The notes under the pieces were generated by a model. It made no database searches and was not told the DNA's origin. It worked only from the letters and a program-made list of their open reading frames with translations. This document shows, piece by piece, positions 56,185 through 64,000 of a DNA stretch of 64,000 nt. The DNA is taken from the NCBI GenBank assembly GCA_014155875.1, contig JACEFZ010003413.1:69501-133500 (forward strand), given 5' to 3'. The translations under genes and the position numbers were made by a program. The stretch comes from Cepaea nemoralis (Eukaryota; Mollusca; Gastropoda; Stylommatophora; Helicidae). The stretch's first letter is position 1. Every line of letters starts with the position of its first letter.

Positions 56185-57370
56185 GTTTTCATGTCGTTAA
56201 ACACGCGAACAAGAATACGTACAAGATATAATTATTCAGTTTTTCCCAAAAGTCGTTAAACACGGGGAAAAAAGAAAAACGGGACAAGATTTTAATTATT
56301 CAGGGGTTCATGTCGTTAAAAAACCCCGGGGAAAAAGAAATAAAAGTAAAAATATAAATTTTTCAGTTTTTTCCCAAAAAGTCGTTTAAACACGCGAACA
56401 AGAATACGTACAAGATATAATTATTCAGTTTTCATGTCGTTAAACACGCGAACAAGAATACGTACAAGATATAATTATTCAGTTTTCATGTCGTTAAACA
56501 CGCGAACAAGAATACGTACAAGATATAATTATTCAGTTTTCATGTCGTTAACACACGCGAACAAGAATACGTACAAGATATAATTATTCAGTTTTCATGT
56601 CGTTAAACACGCGACAAGAATACGTACAAGATATAATTATTCAGTTTTCATGTCGTTAAACACGCGAACAAGTAATACGTACAAGATATAATTATTCAGT
56701 TTTCATGTCGTTAAACACGCGAACAAGAATACGTACAAGATATAATTATTCAGTTTTCATGTCGTTAAACACGCGAACAAGAATACGTACAAGATATAAT
56801 TATTCAGTTTTCATGTCGTTAAACACGCGAACAAGAATACGTACAAGATATAATTATTCAGTTTTCATGTCGTTAAACACGCGAACAAGAATACGTACAA
56901 GATATAATTATTCAGTTTTCATGTCGTTTAAACACGCGAACAAGAATACGTACAAGATATAAAATTTTTCAGTTTTCATGTCGTTAAAAACGCGAACAAG
57001 AATACGTACAAGATATAATTATTCTTTTTCAGTCTTTAAACACGCGAAAAAAATACGTCAAGATATAATTTTCATTTTCATGTCGTTAAACACGCGAACA
57101 AAAATACGTACAAGATATTTATTCAGTTTTCATGTCGTTAAACACGCGAACAAAATACGTACAAGATATAATTATTCAGTTTTCATGTCTTTAACACGCG
57201 AACAAAAATACGTACAAGATAAAATTATTCAGTTTTCATGTCTTTAAACCCAACTGCAAAAAAAACAAGGAAAAAAAAATACGTACAAGATATAATTATT
57301 CAGTTTTCATGTCGTTAAACACGCGAACAAGAATACGTACAAGATATAATTATTCAGTTTTCATGTTTTC
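56185..57370. repeat. 54-bp minisatellite, about 21 units, locally noisy
   Basis: Units of CATGTCGTTAAACACGCGAA, CAAGAATACGTACAAGATAT, AATTATTCAGTTTT. 56240-56390 and 56930-57290 contain homopolymer-like corruption (runs of A, C, G or T replacing unit bases), unlike the clean central units. Plus unit reads MSLNTRTRIRTRYNYSVF. Confidence 0.93.
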
Positions 57371-57424
57371 AAATTATGACATATCCCAGAGAACTAAACA
57401 GGTGAATAATTAAAAGAAAATTTA

Positions 57425-57545
57425 AAAAACAGGGGATCGACTTCATTGCACCGGGTTTTATCGCAAGTCGCTTGGTCTCCTTCAGCACATCACCCTGCCG
57501 AAAGCGTGGCGCAGAGCACGAACTCCGTAGCTCCAGGACTGACGT
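57425..57545 (-). mobile_element. SINE-3 3' portion
   Basis: ATCGACTTCATTGCACCGGG, GCCGAAAGCGTGGCGCAGAG and CACGAACTCCGTAGCTCC match the family; head missing. Confidence 0.7.
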
Positions 57546-57884
57546 CAGTCTAACGTTTCCTCAGTGTCTGCTCCTTTCATACTGAAGGGCAAAGCACTCT
57601 TAGTTACTGCTCACGTGGTACACATTTAAGGGGTTTTTATTTTATGTGTCATAGCATGCAGTGTATTTGTATATTAATCAGGCTTTAACTGGGGATGTGT
57701 TGGTCTCTCTTTATTGTCTAATCTTGCAGGCTTATCATTTTTATCGTTATTGTTGTTGTTATGTTTTTCTCAGTGAGTTTTTTTTACTTATCTTTTCAAT
57801 TTTGGGTATAATTATAATAACCGGTTCGAGAAATGTGTCGTTGACAGAGACCATTTTTGGTCAAGTTATGAGATGAAATAGATA
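57546..57884. other. Unassigned sequence
   Basis: No recognised motif. Confidence 0.4.
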
Positions 57885-58445
57885 TGAAATTTTCTGCGCA
57901 CGTTATAAGAATGAAAACATATGAGATCCGTGTGGGGACGTTATAAGAAGAAATAGATATGAGATTTTTTTGGGCACGTTATAAAAAGAAATAGATATGA
58001 GATGTTTCGGCACGTTATAAGAATGAATAGATATGCGATTTTCTGGGCACGTTATTAGAAGAAATAGATATGAGATTTGTGTGGGTACGTTATAAGAAGA
58101 AATAAATATGAGATTGTTTGGGGCACGTTATAAAAAGAAATAGATATGAAATGTTTGGGCACGTTTTATGAAGAAATAGATATGAGATGTTTGGGCACGT
58201 TATCAGAATGAATAGATATGCGATTTTCTGGGCACGTTATTATAAGAAATCGATATGAGATTTTCTTGGGCACGTTATAAAAAGAAATAGATATAGAATG
58301 TTTGGGCACGTTATAAGAAGAAATAGATATGATTTTTTTTTTTTTTGGGGGGGGGGGGGAGGGGGAAGACACGTTATAAGAAGAAATAGATATGAGATTG
58401 TTTGGACACATTATAAGAACAAATAAACATGGATATTGTTTGGGA
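57885..58445. repeat. 38-bp minisatellite, about 14 units, derived from RTE 3' coding end
   Basis: Units GGGCACGTTATAAGAAGAAA followed by TAGATATGAGATTTTCT, with several length variants. The single-copy ancestor GTGCGTTATGAGAAGAAATA is visible at 17158 in the RTE C-terminus. The array runs directly into the matching C-terminal sequence at 58440. A run of T and G at 58332-58362 disturbs one unit. Confidence 0.88.
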
Positions 58446-58670
58446 CACATTATGAGAAGAACGAAACTGGAGATCTTGGTGACAACTGGCAATATTGAGG
58501 GAGAAAAGAGCAAAGGGAAAGCAGAGATGTAATTATCTGGATGGCTTGGACACATGGCATAATCGAGACAAGATCACGGAGCTGATACACGACTCTGGTG
58601 ATCGTGTGACATGACCAAACATGGCCGTCCACTATTATCGGCATGGCTTGTGATGATAGTGATAGTCATA
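58440..58670 (+). pseudogene. RTE-type ORF C-terminus
   Basis: MRRTKLEILVTTGNIEGKRA, KGKQRCNYLDGLDTWHNRDK and ELIHDSGDRVT match 17155-17395. Stops occur before the usual H-D-D end. Confidence 0.7.
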
Positions 58671-58784
58671 ATTGTTGTCTCAGTATGTATGTGTTGTTGT
58701 TGTTGTTTGCGTTTCCTAGTTGTGTTGATCTGTAAACAAGTACTTTTGTCTCTGATTTCTTATATGATTTCTAAAGTTAGTTAA

Positions 58785-58975
58785 TTGCATATCCTTTACG
58801 GACGTAGCAGTCAACCCCAGCATATTTTTCTGGATTTTCGTAAAACCTGGGCAAGTTTACGTTCAGTAGTTTGCCATTGCTTTCTAAAAGACCGGCACCC
58901 ATATCATTTCATTAACAAAAATGCAGCTGTGTTTCGAACACGGTATGCCGGATTATGAACTGCGTCCATAAAAGT
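58785..58975 (-). mobile_element. SINE-1, partial
   Basis: GCATATCCTTTACGGACGTA, AGTTTGCCATTGCTTTCT and GCAGCTGTGTTTCGAACACG; lacks part of the middle and the head's first bases. Confidence 0.75.
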
Positions 58976-59180
58976 ATGCATAGATTTAAGAACGTGCAAA
59001 AGAGGATGACGATAACGACAAATATATAGAAAAAGAAGAAGACGAAAAAGAACCAGCAGCTGCATCAGACACAGAAGAAGAGGAGGCAGAAGAAAAAGAC
59101 GAAGATGGGGCAGAAGAAGAAGCAGATAAAGACAGAAGAGGAGATGGTGGAGGGAGGAGAAGAAAATGAAGAAGAAGTAT
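58976..59180. repeat. Purine-rich GAA/GACA stretch
   Basis: Degenerate AGAAGAAG-type triplets; overlapping Leu/Ser-rich minus frames are artefacts. Confidence 0.8.
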
Positions 59181-59181
59181 G

Positions 59182-59312
59182 TTAATGACTGTGGAGTTTT
59201 TGAAAATATTGCCATTCCAAGTCTTGTATTCACCCTCTGAGAACTCATGAAATATAAAAGGTAAATAAAAATCTTGAAACGGCAATATTTTAAAACACCC
59301 CACAGTCATTAA
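59182..59312. mobile_element. 131-bp foldback/MITE-like inverted repeat bounded by TTAA
   Basis: TTAATGACTGTGGAG ... AAATATTGCC (59182-59213) is repeated inverted at 59281-59312 (GGCAATATTT ... CACAGTCATTAA). Arms are about 32-40 bases with about 65 bases between. The outermost TTAA on both sides could be a piggyBac-type duplication, but the inner end is not the usual CCC. Confidence 0.6.
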
Positions 59313-59484
59313 ACATAAACCCTGTAAAAATATCTGATTTGTATTGCAATCCTGTATTTCTACAAGTCACTTCTGCTCATCTGTGTGTTGGTATGGGGTG
59401 GAATGTTCCGTTATAAGTAGACCTGTAAAAGTGACCTTCACTTGCTGTTACCAATAAAGACAGACATTCATTCTCAAAAATACA
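59313..59484. other. Unassigned sequence
   Basis: No recognised motif. Confidence 0.35.
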
Positions 59485-59715
59485 AATTAGTTGCATTTCC
59501 TTTACAGGACGCGGCAGTCAACTCCAACATTTTTGGCTGTGTGTGAATCCTGGACAAGTTTACATTCAGTAGTTTGCCATTTCTTTCTGAACGAACGCAC
59601 TCACACCACAGTATGGAAACCAACGCAAAGCAGACTTCTGCCAAATCGCCTGCAGCTGTGTTTTGAACGCGGTATGTGAGATTACGAATTGCAATTCCTC
59701 CGCCACAGAGTCGGT
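59485..59715 (-). mobile_element. SINE-1
   Basis: GCATTTCCTTTACAGGACGC, TTCAGTAGTTTGCCATTTCT, CGCCTGCAGCTGTGTTTTGA and the head CTCCGCCACAGAGTCGG. Confidence 0.82.
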
Positions 59716-60227
59716 TTTCTCAAAGATAAAATTGTATATATGAGGTATTGATCTCGCTCTTGACCACTTGGGGACTGCTCAAAGGAGGCCAGCGGAGTCC
59801 TGTCACAACAAGGCAGATGTAAAACTGTATTAGGAGGGAGCATATGAAGCAACAACTCCTTATAGTCCATGCCGTGTGACGCTGGTGACCACGTCTGTCC
59901 ACAGCTTTCTGTCTCGTGTACTGCCAATCTTCTTGTGCTAGCTCGCTCGCTTTGAACTCAAGCGTAGTCCATACACACTATTTATAGTAGTGATGGACTG
60001 GATTTTGCTTGTGGATTAGCTTTCCCTATTAACAGTGTCCCTTGATATCAGGCGAACCCACTCCGACTTCAGAGGTACTTGTAATTTATGCTCCTAAGTC
60101 AAGGAAGACGCCAATCTTCTAATAATCCATGCCATGTGGCGCTGGTGATCACGTCCCTCCACAGCCTTCTGTCTCGTATGCTGCCAGTCATTTCTGGTAC
60201 CTATGTTTTTCGATGCTGTATTGTCAA
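59716..60227. repeat. Dispersed repeat (inverted partner 13380-13542) with 70-bp direct duplication
   Basis: 59932-60090 matches the reverse complement of 13380-13542. TAGTCCATGCCGTGTGACGC (about 59861) and TAATCCATGCCATGTGGCGC (about 60122) head two copies of a roughly 70-base block. No coding motif. Confidence 0.6.
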
Positions 60228-61809
60228 TTCAATTCAATTCAATTCAATTCAATTCAACTTTATTAGGGTCACAAATTGGGCGCGCAGGCCCGTCTTACAT
60301 TCGGCCCTTCCAATCACTCGTCTTTCGTTCATCAAGTGCATTATACATTTACATAGGAAGAAAAATAAACATTGTGAAATGAATGTTGTAAACATAAACA
60401 AGGCTAAACATGGAGAAAAATGTGTACATAAAAAGTATGTGACGTAAAAGTAGTGATGCCAGCGTGCCCCCCACACACACACACACACACACACCACACA
60501 CACACACTCGCTCTCTCTCTTTCATTCACTCTCACTCTCACTCATTCACTCACACACACACACTCTCACTCATTCACTCTCCCGCTCACTCATTCACTCT
60601 CCCGTTCACTCATTCACTCTCCCGCTCACTCATTCACTCTCCCGCTCACTCATTCACTCTCCCGCTCACTCATTCACTCTCCCGCTCACTCATTCACTCT
60701 CACGCTCACTCATTCTGTCTCACCCGCTCACTCATTCACTCTCCCGCTCACTCATTCACTCTCCCGTTCAATCATTCACTCTCCCGCTCACTCATTCACT
60801 CTCACTCATTCACTCTCACGCTCACTCATTCACTGTCCCGCTCACTCATTCACTCTGCCGCTCACTCATTCACTCTGCCGCTCACTTCATTCACTCTCAC
60901 GCTCACTCATTCACTCTCACGCTCAATCATTCACTCTCCCGCTCACTGATTCACTCTCACGCTCACTCATTCACTCTCACGCTCACTCATTCCTTCTCAC
61001 GCTCACTCATTCACTCTCACTCATTCACTCTCACGCTCACTCAATCACTCTCACGCTCACTCATTCACTCTCACGCTCACTCATTCACTCTCACGCTCAC
61101 TCATTCACTCTCCCGCTCAATCATTCACTCTCCCGCTCACTCATTAACTCTCACTAATTCACTCTCCCGCTCACCCATTCACTCTTCCGCTCACTCATTC
61201 ACTCTCCCGCTCACTCATTCACTCTCCCGCTCACTCATTCACTCTCACTCATTCACTCTCACGCTCACTCATTCACTCTCACTCATTCACTCACACTCAT
61301 TCACTCCCACACACAGACACTCTCACTCATTCACTCTCCAGCTCACTCATTCGCTCTCACGCTCACTCATTCACTCTCCCGCTCACTCATTCACCCTCAT
61401 GCTCACTCATTCACTCTCACGCTCACTCATTCACTCTCACGCTCACTCATTCACTCTCCCGCTCATTCATTCACTCTCCCGCTCACTCATTCACTCTCAC
61501 GCTCAATCATTCACTCTCCCGCTCACTCATTCACTCTCACGCTCACTCATTCACTCTCACGCTCACTCATTCACTCTCACGCTCACTCATTCACTCTCAC
61601 GCTCACTCATTCAGTCTCACGCCCACTCATTCTGTCTCTCATTCACACTCACTCACTCTCTCACTCAAACTACAGTTATGAACAAAAGTTTAGATTATAC
61701 ATGATAAAATCAAATGGTATTTAACTTATAATATGACAGATGAGAATACACAAACATATGGATTCGCGTGTTACATAACATGCGTGTTACATGACATGCA
61801 TCTGCTCAG

Positions 61810-61840
<31 letters not shown>

Positions 61841-63075
61841 TCTCTCTCTCTGTATTCTTTCATATACACACACTCACACGCATGCGTACGCTCACACACA
61901 CACACACTCTCTCTCTCTTTCTCTCTCATTCACTCTCACTAATTCACTCTCCCGCTCACTCATTCACTCTCACGCTCACTCATTCACTCTCCCGCTCACT
62001 CATTCACTCTCCCGCTCACTCATTCACTCTCACGCTCACTCATTCACTCTCACGCTCACTCATTCACTCACCCGCTCACTCATTCATTCTCCCGCTCACT
62101 CATTTACTCTCCCGCTCACTCATTCACTCTCCCGCTCACTCATTCACTCTCACGCTCACTCATTCTGTCTCTCCCGCTCACTCATTCACTCTCCCGCTCA
62201 CTCATTCACTCTCCCGCTCACTCATTCACTCTCCCGCTCACTCATTCACTCTCCCGTTCAATCATTCACTCTCATTCATTCACTCTCACGCTAACTCATT
62301 CACTCTCACGCTAATTCATTCACTGTCCCGCTCAATCATTCACTCTGCCGCTCACTCATTCACTCTCACACTCACTCATTTACTCTCACGCTCACTAATT
62401 CACTCTCACGCTCAATCATTCACTCTCCCGCTCACTGATTCACTCTCACGCTCACTCATTCACTCTCACGCTCACTCATTCCTTCTCACGCTCACTCATT
62501 CACTCTCACTCATTCACTCTCACGCTCACTCATTCACTCTCACGCTCACTCAATCACTCTCACGCTCACTCATTCACTCTCACGCTCACTCATTCACTCT
62601 CACGCTCACTCATTCACTCTCCCGCTCAATTCATTTACTCTCCCGCTCACTCTCACGCTCACTCATTCACTCTCCCGCTCACTCATTCACTCTCCCGCTC
62701 ACTCATTCACTCTCCCGCTCACTCATTCACTCTCACGCTCACTCATTCACTCTCACTCATTCACTCACACACACAGACACTCTTACTCATTCACTCTCCC
62801 GCTCACTCATTCGCTCTCACGCTCACTCATTCACTCTCCCGCTCACTCATTCACCCTCACGCTCACTCATTCACTCTCACTCATTCACTCTCCCGCTCAC
62901 TCATTCACTCTCACTCATTCACTCTCCCGCTCACTCATTCACTCTCACGCTCACTCATTCACTCTCACGCTCACTCATTTACTCTCACGCTCACTCATTC
63001 ACTCTCTCTCTCTCTCGCTCCCACACGAACACACATATATAGTGAACAATTATAATGAACAATTATGCTGAACAA
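60228..63075 (-). mobile_element. LINE-V 3' UTR with 2.5-kb 20-bp VNTR
   Basis: Reversed tail (CAATT)n at 60228-60256, then TTTATTAGGGTCACAAATTG and the conserved 3' end to 60455. From about 60500 to 63010 runs a VNTR of CTCACTCATTCACTCTCACG and CTCACTCATTCACTCTCCCG units, split by a 250-base unique block (61620-61920) that matches 32690-32990 in the other LINE-V copy. The right edge ATATATAGTGAACAATTATA (63033) leads into the ORF2 end. The long Ser/His/Leu/Thr frames (up to 386 codons) are VNTR translations. Confidence 0.88.
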
Positions 63076-63092
63076 TTATACCAGTAAATGAA

Positions 63093-63530
63093 TTATGGTG
63101 GCATATAGTCGGTATGGATTAAGTATTGAAAGAGTTTTCGGTTAAATGTGTAGGGACTCATTGGATTTTTCAGATCTGGAGGCAGATGATTCCATAAGTG
63201 AGCACCAGAATAGGCAAAACATGTTTTGTATAGGTCCAATCTAGGCTTTGAGACATGTAACAAATTTAGGCGCTTGCTGTTCATTGCATTAGATTGAATC
63301 AGCGGCAGAAGATACTCTGGGGTATTTTGAGATATAATTTTATTCACTAATTTGGCTTTGTTGAAAAGGAAGCGCTTTTGTAGTGGTAGAAGTCTTAGAT
63401 GACTGTACAAATTATTACTTTCAACGTGCTTTATGCCAGAAACCAGACGAATAGCGCGGTTTTGTAGAGAACATAGTCGTTTTAAATTAGATTTAGGGCA
63501 ACCATCCCAAACTGTCAAACTGTCCAGTAC
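63093..63530 (-). pseudogene. LINE-V ORF2 C-terminus (CR1/L2/jockey-like)
   Basis: Frame on minus reads LTVWDGCPKSNLKRLCSLQN, RAIRLVSGIKHVESNNLYSH, LRLLPLQKRFLFNKAKLVNK, YLLPLI, and SGAHLWNHLPPDLKNPMSPY then FNRKLFQYLI before the stop at 63093. W-x-x-x-x-x-x-L-x-x-L-Q-x-R-A-x-R, L-P-L-x-x-R and W-N-x-L-P-x-x-L ... F-x-x-x-L are the C-terminal signature of CR1/L2/jockey-group ORF2. It is open to its natural end, but RT and endonuclease are missing: homology stops near 63530. It ties the VNTR 3' UTR at 60.2-63.07 kb to a LINE. Confidence 0.82.
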
Positions 63531-63769
63531 CCTATATCTTTGTTTCCATGCTTCTCCTTCCTTGCAATGTCTCCGTTGAGACGACCTACTATAGCCTTGA
63601 CCTTCCCATGACAACCGCAAAGAATAGTTCTCCCAGTTGTGCGTATGATTGACCCATTGTTATGTGTTATTTTACCAGTTCCACATTCACCAGTATCTCT
63701 TATCTTAAGTTGTTGTTTTGTGCTTCTTTTTTTTTTTTTAACAAGTGGTCCTGATAATTTTAAGCATGC
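63531..63769 (-). pseudogene. LINE relic, unassigned family
   Basis: Minus frame 63772-63515 includes KQQLKIRDTGECGTGKITHN, similar to the relic at 2700-2790. Later residues (CGCHGKVKAIVGRLNGDIAR) are not recognised. A T-run at 63729-63740 may be a reversed poly(A). Confidence 0.4.
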
Positions 63770-64000
63770 CAATAAAACAGAGCTAGATGTAATCAGAAAA
63801 CAGCAAGTTAAATAGTTTGGCCATATACCACATTACCAACTAATCGTATACCACAACAAGCAATGTCGTACAGACCAGAGTGAAGCAGAAGAAAAGGCGA
63901 ACCTTTAACTATGGACAGAGGGAATAACTAAGTCCATAGGAATCTAGATACGTGAAGCCCATAAACGGGCACTCTCCCGCTGTTTATACTTCACCTCGAC
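63770..64000 (+). pseudogene. RTE-type ORF C-terminus, runs off the window
   Basis: Plus translation gives ELDVIRKQQVK and FGHIPHY (Q-V-K-W-F-G-H block with a stop in place of Trp), then LWTEGITKSIGI and REAHKRALSRCLYFTS. Inverted homologue at 22889-23095. Confidence 0.62.

Noticed and set aside
61882..63042. 386-codon Ser/His/Leu/Thr frame
   Set aside because: Translation of the 20-bp VNTR (CTCACTCATTCACTCTCACG); three overlapping frames show the same composition.

Overview
The window is eukaryotic, almost certainly metazoan, repeat-dominated DNA. I found no intact host gene, no rRNA or functional tRNA gene, no CRISPR array and no operon-like gene cluster. The combination of Tc1/mariner, hAT, RTE-type LINEs, several tRNA-derived SINE families, a truncated ribosomal protein L9 copy, long microsatellites and about ten different minisatellites fits a large invertebrate genome. 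A lophotrochozoan such as a mollusc is my best guess, but the sequence does not prove it. Most open frames are low-complexity translations of tandem repeats.

Layout. 1-5.0 kb: 3' end of a LINE (called LINE-V here), a (TCTG)n tract, a 30-bp minisatellite joined to a LINE zinc-finger tail, SINE-1 copies and a 63-bp minisatellite. 5.5-11.7 kb: two unrelated 40-bp minisatellites; the second is split by SINE-2, which was split in turn by a 2.3-kb hAT transposon that itself carries a MITE and a SINE-1. 12-21.7 kb: LINE 3' ends, many simple repeats, a 42-bp minisatellite, a second hAT MITE and a 0.9-kb ACT-rich tract. 22-26.8 kb: RTE fragments, a long-inverted-repeat element and a 27-bp minisatellite hosting two SINEs. 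27.0-44.2 kb: a direct pair of related segments, copy A (26991-36062) and copy B (36583-44210). Each holds an RPL9 remnant, a mariner, a SINE-1 and an RTE fragment, and they differ by several datable insertions and deletions. 44.3-49.3 kb: degenerate RTE elements and a Helitron-like piece. 49.6-58.7 kb: 69-bp, 54-bp and 38-bp minisatellites, paired SINEs and LINE scraps. 60.2-63.6 kb: a LINE-V 3' end whose 3' UTR holds about 2.5 kb of a 20-bp repeat.

The elements relate by nesting rather than by pathway. Target-site duplications can be read directly for two hAT-type elements and one hAT relic, five SINE-1 insertions, an RNase H-bearing LINE and an RTE fragment, so much insertion history is recoverable. 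Copy B, and the stretch to about 46.3 kb and 56.2-57.3 kb, carry dense single-base indels relative to their counterparts. This suggests poorly polished long-read sequence, so the A/B pair may be two haplotypes placed in tandem rather than a true duplication.

I found no convincing undescribed biological system. The most interesting material is the A/B pair, the LINE-V family with its expandable 3' UTR and variable tails, the satellite/SINE/hAT nest, and minisatellites that appear to have grown out of dispersed repeats.
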